64,000 nucleotides of DNA from RUG023 sp900315435 (lineage in GTDB: Bacteria > Spirochaetota > Spirochaetia > Sphaerochaetales > Sphaerochaetaceae): positions 25,874 through 89,873 of the forward strand of contig CADAJJ010000003.1 in the NCBI GenBank assembly GCA_902788205.1. Reading direction: 5' to 3'. Under the pieces are notes generated by a model that saw nothing but the letters and a program-made list of their open reading frames with translations, searched no databases and was not told where the DNA came from. Positions 23,668 to 35,273 of the stretch are shown piece by piece. Each line of letters begins with the position of its first letter. Within the stretch, counting starts at the first letter, position 1. The position numbers and the translations under genes were made by a program.

Positions 23668-26325
23668 ATGTTGAAATCGATTGAGCTTGCCAAGGCATAT
23701 GACCCGAAACAGTTCGAGTCACGTATTTACCAGGCCTGGAAAGAGCAGGGGGCCTTCAAGCCTTCCGATGCGAAGGAGACCTTCACGGTTGTCATGCCAC
23801 CGCCCAACGTCACCGGTATCCTGCACATGGGCCACGCCCTGAACGATTCCTTGCAGGACATCCTCGTCCGGTACTGGCGCATGTGCGGAAAGAGCACCTT
23901 GTGGGTGCCGGGAACCGACCATGCCGGTATCGCCACGCAGAACGTCGTCGAGCGTATGCTTGCCAAAGAGGGGTTGCGCCGCCAGGATCTGGGACGTGAG
24001 AAGTTCCTGGAGCGTACCTGGGCCGTCAAGCAGAAGCACCACGACATCATCTGCAAGCAGATCGAGACCATCGGAGCCTCCTGTGACTGGAGCCATGAGC
24101 GCTTCACTATGGACGAGGGGCTTTCCAAAGCGGTCCGCGAGGCCTTCGTGACCCTGTATGAGCGCGGCCTGATCTATAAGGGCAAATATTTGGTCAACTA
24201 TTGTCCGCATTGCCAGACTGCTTTGGCCGACGACGAGGTCGAGTACAGCGAGATGGCCGGCCATATGTGGCATATCAGCTATCCCTACGCCGATGGTTCC
24301 GGCTCGATCACCGTCGCAACCACCCGTCCGGAGACCATGTTCGGCGACCAGGCGGTGGCCGTGCATCCTGATGACGAGCGCTACAAGCCGATTGTCGGCA
24401 AGATGTTGCACCTTCCTTTGACCGGTCGGGACATCCCTATCATCACCGATGCTTTTGTCGACCGCGAGTTCGGCACCGGCATGGTGAAGATCACCCCTGC
24501 CCACGACCCCAACGACTATCAGTGCGGCAAACGCCACAACCTGGAGCCGATCAATGTACTGAATCCGGATGGCACGCTGAACGAGAACGTGCCGGAGAAA
24601 TATCGTGGCCTGAAGCCGGAAGAGGCCCGGAAGCTCGTGGTCGAGGACCTGGACAAGCTTGGCCTGCTGGTGAAGGTGGAGGACATCAAGCATGACGTCG
24701 GTCACTGCTACCGTTGCCATACCGTCATCGAGCCCTACCTTTCCGACCAGTGGTTCGTCCGCATGAAGGGGATGGCCGACAAGGCTTTGCAGGCATTGAA
24801 GGACGGCGAGCTGCACTTCTATCCGAAGCGCTTCGAGCTGACCTATACCAACTGGCTGGAACATATCAACGACTGGTGCATCAGCCGCCAGCTTTGGTGG
24901 GGACACCGGATTCCGGTCTGGTACTGCGAGGACTGCGGGCAGGTGATTGTCAGCCGTACCGATCCGAGCGAGTGTCCGAAGTGCCATTCGAAGAAGCTCG
25001 TCCAGGATGACGAGGTGCTCGACACGTGGTTCAGCTCCTGGCTGTGGCCCTTCAGCACCCTTGGCTGGCCCGAGAAGACCCCGGACATGGAGAAATTCTT
25101 CCCGACCGACGCGCTGGTGTCCGCCTATGACATCATCTTCTTCTGGATCAGCCGCATGATCATGGCTTCGCTCGAGTTCCTCGGAAAGGTTCCATTCCAC
25201 GACATCTACATCACCGGCCTGGTGAGGGACAAGCAGGGCAGGAAGATGAGCAAGAGCCTGGGCAATGGCATCGACCCGCTCGACGTGGTGGCCCAGTATG
25301 GCGCCGACGCCATGAAGTTCACCTTGAGCTACATGGCCACCCAGGGCCAGGATATCAAGATCGACATGCAGTCCTTCAACCTGGGCAGCCGCTTCGCGAA
25401 CAAGATCTGGAACGCCGCACGGTTCCTGCTGCAAAGCCTTGATGGCGCAGAGCTGGTGGACGTCTCGAAGATTGAGCTGACCACGATGGACAAGTGGATC
25501 TACCACAAGCTGAACGAGGCCGTGAAGAATACCCGTGAGGCAATCGAGAGCTACCGTTACGACGAGGCATCCAAGGCCTGCTATGATTTCTTCTGGAACG
25601 ACTTCTGCGACTGGTACGTCGAGTATTCCAAGCATGGTCTCTACTCCCAGGACGGGCAGGTCAAGAGCCGTACGGTCAGCTTGCTTCTGGATATCCTGAA
25701 GGAATCCCTCAGGCTGTTGCACCCCTTTGTCAGCTTTGTCACCGAGGAAATCTATGACCAGTTGCCGGATAGCAAGCCGTACAGCCTGATCACGGAACCG
25801 TATCCTGTATTTCAGGAAAGCCGCAAGCATCCCGTCGAGGCTGCCATCGTCGACAGCATGCAGGAGGTGGTCACCGGCATCCGCGCGGCACGCAGCGAGC
25901 TCGGCATTCCCTTGGAGAAGAAGGTCCGCGTGGTGGTCAAGCCTGACAAAGGTTTCTCCGCGCTTGACTTCTTCGTCGAGGAACGGGATTTGCTGGCAGG
26001 TTTTGCCGGGGCCAGCAGTTTGGTGATCGACGCCGAGGGCAAGGAAGATGTCGGCAAGGCGTTCCCGGTCAGCGGGAGGGGTTACGCTTCCTACCTCTTT
26101 GTGAAGGAGGCCATCGACGTCCCTGCCGAGATTGCCAAGCTGAAGGGCGATATCGAGAAAACACGGAAACAGCTCGACGGCACCATGAAGAAGCTGTCCA
26201 ACCCGCAGTTCATCGAACACGCCAAACCGGAGGCTGTCGAGAAGGAACGGGCGAAGAAGGCTGAGTTCGACGAGAAGATCGCCAAGGATACCGAGCATCT
26301 GGACTTGCTCGCCAAGCTCGGCTGA
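23668..26325 (+). CDS. valS: valyl-tRNA synthetase
   Basis: 885 residues, class I synthetase. It has the HIGH-type motif in VMPPPNVTGILHMGHALND, the editing domain in the middle third (TTRPETMFGDQAVAVHP), zinc-type Cys clusters (VNYCPHCQTAL and WYCEDCGQVI), the KMSKS motif GRKMSKSLGNGIDPLDV, and a C-terminal coiled coil that binds the tRNA (AKLKGDIEKTRKQLDGTMKK). AGGAGG at 23657-23662 sets the ATG at 23668. No T-box or other leader is seen. A strong terminator follows. Confidence 0.97.
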   Translation: MLKSIELAKAYDPKQFESRIYQAWKEQGAFKPSDAKETFTVVMPPPNVTGILHMGHALNDSLQDILVRYWRMCGKSTLWVPGTDHAGIATQNVVERMLAKEGLRRQDLGREKFLERTWAVKQKHHDIICKQIETIGASCDWSHERFTMDEGLSKAVREAFVTLYERGLIYKGKYLVNYCPHCQTALADDEVEYSEMAGHMWHISYPYADGSGSITVATTRPETMFGDQAVAVHPDDERYKPIVGKMLHLPLTGRDIPIITDAFVDREFGTGMVKITPAHDPNDYQCGKRHNLEPINVLNPDGTLNENVPEKYRGLKPEEARKLVVEDLDKLGLLVKVEDIKHDVGHCYRCHTVIEPYLSDQWFVRMKGMADKALQALKDGELHFYPKRFELTYTNWLEHINDWCISRQLWWGHRIPVWYCEDCGQVIVSRTDPSECPKCHSKKLVQDDEVLDTWFSSWLWPFSTLGWPEKTPDMEKFFPTDALVSAYDIIFFWISRMIMASLEFLGKVPFHDIYITGLVRDKQGRKMSKSLGNGIDPLDVVAQYGADAMKFTLSYMATQGQDIKIDMQSFNLGSRFANKIWNAARFLLQSLDGAELVDVSKIELTTMDKWIYHKLNEAVKNTREAIESYRYDEASKACYDFFWNDFCDWYVEYSKHGLYSQDGQVKSRTVSLLLDILKESLRLLHPFVSFVTEEIYDQLPDSKPYSLITEPYPVFQESRKHPVEAAIVDSMQEVVTGIRAARSELGIPLEKKVRVVVKPDKGFSALDFFVEERDLLAGFAGASSLVIDAEGKEDVGKAFPVSGRGYASYLFVKEAIDVPAEIAKLKGDIEKTRKQLDGTMKKLSNPQFIEHAKPEAVEKERAKKAEFDEKIAKDTEHLDLLAKLG

Positions 26326-26346
26326 ACGTAACGTGCATGGAGAAGC

Positions 26347-26378
26347 AGTGGGGGGCCTGATGGTCCCTCCACTTTTTT
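26347..26378 (+). terminator. intrinsic terminator after valS
   Basis: Nine-pair stem (26347-26355 with 26364-26372, one G-T pair) and a TTTTTT run. Confidence 0.85.
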
Positions 26379-26636
26379 GCGCACGGGCTATCCGGCTTTG
26401 GAATGCATGTCTGATAAAAATGCTTACATGTGTCATTGATTGAATTCATACGTGGGATTCTTCGAGCCAGCGGCGCTGGTGCACGACCGATTGTCGGGCT
26501 CTTGCCTGGTTGGATACTGGACGTTTCCAAGATGGAGGGGGTACCCTATGACAACATGCGGATGCTGGATAGGGGAGAAGGCTCCCTGTCAGGAACTAAT
26601 GGCCACGAAAAAGCCTGAGATTGCGAAGGAGTCCTT
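26379..26636 (+). other. 258-bp non-coding stretch with several short hairpins upstream of the cyclase gene
   Basis: Perfect short inverted repeats are seen at 26467-26479 (CCAGCG/CGCTGG) and 26573-26586 (GGGAG/CTCCC). No clear promoter, known riboswitch or convincing ORF was found. It may be a structured 5' leader of the cyclase-garD unit. Confidence 0.35.
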
Positions 26637-27335
26637 ATGGAATTTGTGTATGAACTGAATGGACTGCGGGTGGTGGATCTTTCCAAACCGATTGATCCGG
26701 CCACGGAGACGCGGCGTTGCAAGCTGAACCGCTTCAACACCGGCGGGTTGATTCCCGATTGGCATACCAACATGGATCTGATGAGCCACCTCGGCACCCA
26801 TGTCGAGTGTCCGTACCATCACTTCGAGAATGGACCGAGCGTGCTCGAGGTTCCCCTTACCCAGTTCATGGGCAGGGCGATCTATGTGAAGTTCCCGAAA
26901 AGCGACGAGCGTGTCAAGCCGAACAGCTACGTGACCCCCGGATTGCTGGACGACTATGTCGCACCGAAGATGAAGCCGCATGACATCGTCATCATCGATA
27001 GCGATTGGCAGATTCCGCCCTTTACCCCGAAGTCAAACACCAAGGAAGATACCCGCCTGTTCGTCAACGCGGATACCGCAAACTGGTTCCTCGCCCATGA
27101 GGCCAAGGGCATCGGATTTGGTGATGGCGTCTCTGTCGAGAGCTCCAACGAGGATGTGAAGCCGTTCCACGACATCCTCCTTGCCAAGAACATCCTCTTC
27201 ATCGAGGTTCTGAAGCATCTCGACCTTTTGCAGAAGGATGCCTTCTTCATGAGCTATTCCCCGCTCCCGATTCTTGGACTGGATTCTTCTCCGGTCCACG
27301 CCTACGCGATCGAGGGGCTTGCAGAGTTCTCCTGA
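26637..27335 (+). CDS. cyclase-family (kynurenine formamidase-like) metal-dependent hydrolase
   Basis: 232 residues of the cyclase family, which includes kynurenine formamidase KynB. The metal-binding motif HxGTHxDxPxH appears as SHLGTHVECPYHH, with Glu in place of the usual Asp. The N terminus VVDLSKPIDPATETRR and the later IVIIDSDWQ block are also family-like. The role is unknown; lying before the second galactarate dehydratase suggests ring opening of a lactone or amide linked to sugar-acid use, but that is only inference. GAAGGAG is six bases before the ATG. A weak hairpin at 27361-27382 follows. Confidence 0.75.
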   Translation: MEFVYELNGLRVVDLSKPIDPATETRRCKLNRFNTGGLIPDWHTNMDLMSHLGTHVECPYHHFENGPSVLEVPLTQFMGRAIYVKFPKSDERVKPNSYVTPGLLDDYVAPKMKPHDIVIIDSDWQIPPFTPKSNTKEDTRLFVNADTANWFLAHEAKGIGFGDGVSVESSNEDVKPFHDILLAKNILFIEVLKHLDLLQKDAFFMSYSPLPILGLDSSPVHAYAIEGLAEFS

Positions 27336-27360
27336 TGGATTCGGGAATACCTGTGCGATG

Positions 27361-27382
27361 GGGGCCGCCTTTGGGCGGCTCT
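27361..27382 (+). terminator. weak hairpin after the cyclase gene
   Basis: A nine-pair GC-rich stem (27361-27369 with 27374-27382, including G-T pairs) and a 4-base loop, followed by CTCTGTATCTTTT. Possibly a partial terminator before garD copy 2. Confidence 0.4.
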
Positions 27383-27465
27383 CTCTGTATCTTTTGGATG
27401 ATATCCGTTGATTCCCATCTCGGATTCGTGTACACCTAACATAGCCTATCAAATAAGGAATACCG

Positions 27466-28977
27466 ATGCTGAAATACATTCAGATTACCGAAAAGGACAA
27501 TGTTGCGATTGCGATTGAGCCCCTGGCCAAAGGGGAGGATCTCGGTGGGGGCCTTGTCACGCAGGACCCGATTCCCCAGGCGCACAAGATCGCGTTGCGG
27601 GACATGAAGAAGGGAGAGTATGTCGTACGCTACGGGGTGAGACTCGGCGCCTTGAACCGTGACGTGAAGGCTGGTTCCTGGATCAACGAGCACATGATCG
27701 AGGTCCCGCAGTCTCCTGGACTTGACCATCTGCAGTGGGGTACCCATATCGTCACGGACCTGCCCAAGCCGCCACGCACCACGTGGCTTGGCTACGAGGT
27801 CCCTGGCTGCGAGTACGCCGGGAGCCGCAACATCCTGGGAATCACCACCGCCGTGCAGTGTGTCCAAGGGGTGCTGGATGTGGCGGTGAGGAAGATGAAG
27901 GAGGAACTTCTTCCTAAGTATCCGAACGTGGATGACATCGTCGCGCTGAACCATCCGTATGGGTGTGGTGTCGCCATCAATGCCACCAACAGCGATATTC
28001 CCAAACGTTACGTGCGCAACATCGCCAAGAACCCGAATTTCGGCGGTGAGCTGATGGTGGTCAGCCTTGGTTGCGAGAAGCTGACATTGGACATGATCTT
28101 GGACAAGAAGGATATCACCCCCGAGAACGTGATCGTCCTGCAGAAGGAGAAAGGCTTCCATGCCATGATGGACGCGCTGATGGCGATGGCGGACAAAAAG
28201 CTTGCCAGACTGAACCAGCGTAGGCGCGTCGAGCTTCCGCTTTCCAAGCTCTGTATCGGCATGCAGTGCGGTGGCAGCGACGCCTTCAGCGGTGTGACCG
28301 CCAACCCTTCGGCCGGTTACGCCAGCGACATGCTGGTCTCCGGCGGAGCCACGGTGATGTTCAGCGAGGTTACCGAGGTGCGTGACGGTGTCGAGAAACT
28401 GGCCGCCCGCTGTGTCGATGAAGCGACCTGCAAGAAGCTGGCCAAGAACATGAAATGGTACGACGACTATCTTGCCGAGGGCAAGGTCGACCGCGATGCC
28501 AATCCGACTCCGGGAAACAAAGCCGGAGGCCTTGCCAACATCGTCGAAAAGGCGATGGGATCGATTGCCAAGAGCGGGACCGCTCCAATCTGCCAGGTGC
28601 TCGATCCTGGCGAGATTCCCACCAAGCATGGCCTGATTTACGCGGCGACTCCGGCAAGCGATATCGTCTGTGGTCCCAGCCAGCTGGCGAGCGGCTGTGT
28701 CCTCGAGGTCTTCATGACCGGACGTGGCACACCGTACGGTCTCGCCTCGATGCCGGTAATCAAGGTCTGCTCCCGCAAGGAGATGAAGGAGATGTGGGAT
28801 GACCTGATCGACGTCAATGCGGGCACCATCGCCACCGGCGAACGTACCATCAAGGATGTGGGTACCGAGCTGTTCAACCTGATTCTGGATTGTGCGAGCG
28901 GGACCAAGAAGCCATTTGCGGAGCAGTACGGATTGCACAACTACCTGTGCATCTTCAACCCTGCTCCGATTACGTGA
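27466..28977 (+). CDS. garD: galactarate dehydratase / UxaA-family hydro-lyase, copy 2
   Basis: 503 residues, colinear with copy 1 at 7816. It has the SAF-like N-terminal domain (QDPIPQAHKIALRDMKKGEY), LGITTAVQCVQGVLD, LNHPYGCGVAI, VSLGCEKLTLD, MQCGGSDAFSGVTAN, GNKAGGLANIVEKAMGSI and FMTGRGTPYGLASMP. The metal-binding Cys and His positions match copy 1. AAGGAA lies five bases before the ATG. The stop overlaps the ATG of the 2-hydroxyacid dehydrogenase gene by one base (TGATG), so the two are translationally coupled. The two copies probably differ in substrate epimer or in expression. Confidence 0.87.
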   Translation: MLKYIQITEKDNVAIAIEPLAKGEDLGGGLVTQDPIPQAHKIALRDMKKGEYVVRYGVRLGALNRDVKAGSWINEHMIEVPQSPGLDHLQWGTHIVTDLPKPPRTTWLGYEVPGCEYAGSRNILGITTAVQCVQGVLDVAVRKMKEELLPKYPNVDDIVALNHPYGCGVAINATNSDIPKRYVRNIAKNPNFGGELMVVSLGCEKLTLDMILDKKDITPENVIVLQKEKGFHAMMDALMAMADKKLARLNQRRRVELPLSKLCIGMQCGGSDAFSGVTANPSAGYASDMLVSGGATVMFSEVTEVRDGVEKLAARCVDEATCKKLAKNMKWYDDYLAEGKVDRDANPTPGNKAGGLANIVEKAMGSIAKSGTAPICQVLDPGEIPTKHGLIYAATPASDIVCGPSQLASGCVLEVFMTGRGTPYGLASMPVIKVCSRKEMKEMWDDLIDVNAGTIATGERTIKDVGTELFNLILDCASGTKKPFAEQYGLHNYLCIFNPAPIT

Positions 28978-29945
28978 TGTACCGCATCATCATCCCTTCC
29001 TCCTGTAGCGAGAATGCCATCCGGTTCCTGCGGGGGAGGGGGTATGAGGTGGTTGTCGGAACCGGAACAAAACCGGAGGAATTGCTGGCAATCGCACCTT
29101 TGGCGGATGCGGTGATGGCCCGTATCGAGCAGTATCCCGAAGGCTTTATCGCCCGTGCGGGGAAATTGAAGGTCCTCGTGCGCCATGGAGTCGGGGTGGA
29201 CAACCTCCCGGTCAAGGAAGCGGAAGAGGCTGGGGTGTGGGTTGCCAACGCTCCCTATTCCAACTGCGATACGGTGGCTGAGGCAACCATCGGCATGTTG
29301 CTCTGCGTGGCCATGCGTCTGGTTGATTCCGACAAGGCAATGCACGAGGGTCGTTTCTCCTCCCGTGGCGCCATGCACAAGGAACTGCTCGGCAAGCGTA
29401 TCGCCGTCCTTGGTTTCGGCCGGATTGGCAGCCGCGTTGCCCAGAAGGCGCATGACGGCCTGGGTATGGAGGTGACGGCCTACGACCACCATCTCCAGAA
29501 CAAGCAGGTTCCGTCCTATTGCCGGCTGGCCTTTTCCTGGGAAGAGGCGGTGAGGGACGCCGACGTGGTGAGCCTGCACATGCCTGGCGATCCTGCCCTC
29601 AAGGGTTTTTTTGACGCAAAGGCGTTCGGGATGATGCCGGAAGGATCGATTTTCCTGAATCTTGCCAGGGGAAACCTGGTGGACGAGCATGCGCTTGCCG
29701 ACGCACTTGCAAACGGCCATCTCTGGGGGGCTGCGCTTGACACCTATTCGGTCGAGCCGCTACCTGCTGACAGTCCGCTACTGTATGCTCCCAACCTGGT
29801 CATGAGTCCCCATAACGCCTCCCACACCAAGGAGAGCCTGGAACGGATGGCCATGGGTGCCGCAGAGAATATCGATGACGTGCTTTCCGGGCGGATACCC
29901 CGCACCCCGGTCAACCATCCTGCCCATCCGAGGCCTCTTGGCTGA
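28977..29945 (+). CDS. D-isomer-specific 2-hydroxyacid dehydrogenase
   Basis: 322 residues. The NAD motif is IAVLGFGRIGSRVAQKA; the catalytic set is Arg in LNLARGNLVDEHAL, Glu in DTYSVEPLP and His in MSPHNASHT. The substrate-loop VRHGVGVDNLPVKEAE resembles phosphoglycerate dehydrogenase and glyoxylate/hydroxypyruvate reductases. Coupled to garD copy 2, it may reduce or oxidise a 2-keto or 2-hydroxy acid made in diacid breakdown, for example hydroxypyruvate or a keto-deoxy acid. It is distinct from the serine-pathway gene at 44045. An intrinsic terminator follows. Confidence 0.85.
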   Translation: MYRIIIPSSCSENAIRFLRGRGYEVVVGTGTKPEELLAIAPLADAVMARIEQYPEGFIARAGKLKVLVRHGVGVDNLPVKEAEEAGVWVANAPYSNCDTVAEATIGMLLCVAMRLVDSDKAMHEGRFSSRGAMHKELLGKRIAVLGFGRIGSRVAQKAHDGLGMEVTAYDHHLQNKQVPSYCRLAFSWEEAVRDADVVSLHMPGDPALKGFFDAKAFGMMPEGSIFLNLARGNLVDEHALADALANGHLWGAALDTYSVEPLPADSPLLYAPNLVMSPHNASHTKESLERMAMGAAENIDDVLSGRIPRTPVNHPAHPRPLG

Positions 29946-29972
29946 GCGCGCGTTACCTCATTTAGTATAAAA

Positions 29973-30004
29973 AAGAACGGGGCCTTTCGGTCTCGTTCTT
30001 TGTG
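29973..30004 (+). terminator. intrinsic terminator after the 2-hydroxyacid dehydrogenase gene
   Basis: Twelve-pair stem (29973-29984 with 29989-30000, two G-T pairs), TTTC loop, then TGTGT after a T-rich 3' arm. Confidence 0.65.
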
Positions 30005-30024
30005 TAAACCCCTGATGGAAACGC

Positions 30025-30201
30025 TTATTCAGCAGTCTTCTCGTCTTGGATTTCCTTCCTTCTCTCCTTGCAGAGCTTGGCAATTTCGGCCAATGCTTTG
30101 CGAGCTCTAGCTGCGGAAACCTTCACTCCCTTCTCAGTGAACTTCTGGTTCTCTGCAAGGTATGTCTCATACTGCTGAGTCAACTGTTCGTGAATCGTCA
30201 T
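30025..30201 (-). CDS. histone H1-like (Hc1-type) small basic protein
   Basis: 58 residues from the ATG at 30201. A Lys/Arg-rich helical protein with the pattern KGVKVSAARARKALAEIAK, then LCKERRKEIQDEK, resembling the N-terminal helical domain of chlamydial Hc1 and the small histone H1-like proteins of Bacteroidetes. Nucleoid binding is the expected role. It lacks the Lys/Ala/Pro-rich tail of Hc1. AAGGAAGG is six bases before the ATG and a strong promoter lies upstream, consistent with high expression. The family call is from residue pattern only. Confidence 0.65.
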   Translation of the reverse strand: MTIHEQLTQQYETYLAENQKFTEKGVKVSAARARKALAEIAKLCKERRKEIQDEKTAE

Positions 30202-30232
30202 AAGCAACCTTCCTTTGTATATTGGTGATTCG

Positions 30233-30260
30233 ATTCTAACATAATTTTGTTCCGATGCAA
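30233..30260 (-). promoter_or_regulatory. promoter of the histone-like gene
   Basis: Minus-strand TTGCAT (30255-30260), 16-base spacer ending in TGT, and TAGAAT (30233-30238): an extended -10 with a good -35. Confidence 0.65.
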
Positions 30261-30318
30261 CACAAAATAAAGAAATTTACAGGGTTGGGGTCGAAATTTT
30301 TTGATTTATTGCCATGTC

Positions 30319-31455
30319 TCACGAGACTTTCCGCCCTTTCCACTCATACCCGATGCCCCGTTCCTTGCGGATGAAGGAATGCGCCACCATGATGATCAGG
30401 ACGAAAAAAACGATTGGTCCAAGCAGCGGAAGCGGCATCCGGTAGCCATGCCACAGGCTGATCATGAGAAAGGCGAGCCAGAAGAGATAGGTACCTGTGA
30501 CCAGCATGATTCCCCAGAGGGAATAACCGCTGGCGACCATGCCGACAGGGGAGAGGATCGGACTGAAAACGACGACGAGAAGCAGGACGATGACAGGCAA
30601 CAGGGCAATCGCCATCCCCCAACCTCCCTTCAGGACGCCGATGATGGAGCGTTCGATGCCGACCAACGCCTCTCCGAACGTTTGGTACATCGTGCAGGAG
30701 ACGTCGTGCTTGACATCGCAGAACGTCTGCTTGTGGCCTGTTCTCGCCAGCAACTGGGCAAGGTCCATGTCGTCGCAGATCGAGTTCCTGATCCGCTCGA
30801 ATCCGCCGGCATCCACGAGGGCGTTGTGGCGTACCAGGAGGTACTGTCCGATGGCGTTGGCGAAGAGGGGGGACTTGAGCTTCTGCTGGAGAGCAAGCGG
30901 AATCCAGAGCATGGTGACGAAGTCCATCACCACGACGACAAGGTTGACCCCCAGCTTGGACTTTTGCAGAGGGTAGCCGCTGAGCAGGTCGCTTTTGGTG
31001 GCTAGAAGCTTCTTCAATCCGTTCTCGATGGACGTGGGCCCGTGGTCGGTATCCGCATCCGTGAAGAGAAGGTACTCCCCCTTGGCCGCTTTTTCCAACT
31101 GGTCTTCGGCGTTGATCTTTCCCTTCCAACCTTCCGGCAACGGCCTTCCGCTTATTTTCCTGACCCTGCCGTCCACCTTGGAGAGCCGGTCGACAATTGC
31201 GCCGGTCCTGTCGCTGGAGTTGTCGTCCAGCACCAGGATTTCCAATGGCGCATAGCTTTGGCAGAGAAAGGAACGGATGCTTTTCTCGATGACTGCTTCC
31301 TCGTTGCGGGCAGGGATGCAGACGCTTACCGTGGGGTTCCCTGCAAGCGGCTTCTTGGCCAGCTTGTTCAGGTGACGCATCCACAGGATGTTGGACAGGG
31401 TAAGCAGGAACGCGTATATTCCCGCTATCAGGACAATCCACGCAAGCACAAGCAC
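30319..31455 (-). CDS. membrane-bound family 2 glycosyltransferase
   Basis: 378 residues. An N-terminal membrane segment (residues 3-25) is followed by a GT-A domain: TVSVCIPARNEEAVIEKSI, the nucleotide site VLDDNSSDRTGAI, the metal-binding DAD in LLFTDADTDHGP and the acceptor-side DDMDLAQLL. Three or four C-terminal membrane helices follow (about 280-365). The layout resembles carotenoid/diaponeurosporenoate and HpnB-type glycosyltransferases acting at the inner membrane on lipid acceptors; the acceptor is unknown. The start is a GTG at 31455 with GAGGAG six bases upstream. It follows the U32 gene by 21 bp in a lon-U32-GT unit. Confidence 0.82.
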   Translation of the reverse strand: MLVLAWIVLIAGIYAFLLTLSNILWMRHLNKLAKKPLAGNPTVSVCIPARNEEAVIEKSIRSFLCQSYAPLEILVLDDNSSDRTGAIVDRLSKVDGRVRKISGRPLPEGWKGKINAEDQLEKAAKGEYLLFTDADTDHGPTSIENGLKKLLATKSDLLSGYPLQKSKLGVNLVVVVMDFVTMLWIPLALQQKLKSPLFANAIGQYLLVRHNALVDAGGFERIRNSICDDMDLAQLLARTGHKQTFCDVKHDVSCTMYQTFGEALVGIERSIIGVLKGGWGMAIALLPVIVLLLVVVFSPILSPVGMVASGYSLWGIMLVTGTYLFWLAFLMISLWHGYRMPLPLLGPIVFFVLIIMVAHSFIRKERGIGYEWKGRKVS

Positions 31456-31476
31456 GGAAGACTCCTCGGCGTCGGG

Positions 31477-32656
31477 TTACTGGTTCAGACGCCGAATGAT
31501 ATCTCCTTTGGAGACAGGTTCCTGCGTCTCGAGGTATTGTACTTTGCAGTGATCGATCTGGTCAACATATTCGAAAGAACTGTCGAGTAACTTGAAATTG
31601 GTGTCGACCATCGTCGGCCTGGAGGGATCCAGGTACTCGATTTGTTCTCCCTGCTTGATCTGGTTGCGCAGGTCAAGACTGTACACGTGAGGCCGGACCT
31701 CGTCCCCGATCATGCCGCAGAACGTATAATCCCTGATATAGGAACCTCCGTCCATCGTGGAGACCGGTCCCTGGCCGTAGAAGAAACCGGTGCAGTAGGG
31801 GCGGTGGCTGACGTTGAAGATATCCTCGCGGTAGCTGGCCGCATGGGGGTCCCCATCCATCACCTTGCGGTAGGCACGGGTGACCGCAGCCACGTAATAA
31901 GGGCTTTTCATCCGTCCCTCGATCTTGAAGGAAGAAACTCCCGCATCCTCCAGGTCCTGCAGGTGGTCGATCATGCAAAGGTCTTTGGAGGAGAGGATGG
32001 TGGTATAGCCCTTTTCCTCTTCGATGGGATACCACTCTCCGGGCCGTTCCTGTTCCTCGAGCCGGTAGTGCCAGCGGCAGGCGTGGGCACAGTCTCCCTG
32101 CTGCCCGCTCCTGCCGACCAGGAAGGAGGAGAGCAGGCACCGTCCCGAGTAGGCCATGCACATGGCTCCGTGGACGAAGACCTCGAGATCCAGGTCCGGA
32201 TTGGCGTCGCGGATGCGGCGGATATCGTCGATCGGGGTCTCGCGCCCAAGGATGACCCGCTTGAAGCCAAGGGAACGATACACCTTGCAGGCCTCGCTGT
32301 TGGTGCAGGAAGCTTGGGTGGAGAGGTGGAGCTCGACATCATTCTTCCCGTTGTCGCGCAGCACCTTCGCCGCACCCATGTCGCTGACGATGAAGGCATC
32401 GAAGGGCCACTCGCTGATTTCCTCGAGCCTGCGTTTCAAATCCTCGATCTGTCCTTCATGGAAAAGGATGTTGAGCGCGCAGTAAAGCTTCTTGCCGCTT
32501 TCCCGCTTCAGCGCGGCGACCTCGGCCAGGTCGTCACGGGTGAAGTTGCCGGCATTGGCCCGGAGGCTGAACTCGTCAAGCCCCATATAGGCCGCGTCGG
32601 CTCCATAGGCGAAGGCGATCTTCAGCTTTTCCAGGTTGCCGGCCGGGGCGAGCAGC

Positions 32657-32664
<8 letters not shown>
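31477..32664 (-). CDS. peptidase U32 family protein, probable tRNA hydroxylation factor (TrhP/YegQ type)
   Basis: 395 residues. The U32 signature is intact: EVFVHGAMCMAYSGRCLLSS, with Cys residues that bind an iron-sulfur cluster in studied members, plus CAHACRW. The opening MAELLAPAGNLEKLKIAFAY is typical. YegQ/TrhP members take part in 5-hydroxyuridine formation at tRNA position 34, others in 23S rRNA hydroxylation (RlhA); the shorter length and C-terminal beta domain (VYSLDLRNQIKQGEQIEYL) favour TrhP. It overlaps the end of lon by eight bases, so it is translated from the same message. Confidence 0.85.
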
Positions 32665-35122
<2,458 letters not shown>

Positions 35123-35273
35123 GTAGCGTATACACCTCGCGTTCCAAACATACTGAAAGAAATGCATAAAGGAAAGCGGTTTTTATCGAAGTGCCGGGCT
35201 GCATCCTGCAGAAAGGGAGAGGAAAAGGCAAAAAACCAGGATACCGGAAGACGAACACAACAAGCCCGGTTGG

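Noticed and set aside
23719..26436. 905-codon open frame on the minus strand opposite valS
   Set aside because: It mirrors valS codon by codon, has no ribosome-binding site and no protein motif; long antisense frames are a by-product of the codon usage here. The same holds for frames opposite lon (32636-35107), the second gudD (14012-15691), garK (4614-5822), recJ (41384-43603) and the ankyrin gene (38840-40510).
26430..26658. Two overlapping small frames (62 and 72 codons) upstream of the cyclase gene
   Set aside because: No ribosome-binding site, and composition is not protein-like. The region reads better as a structured leader.
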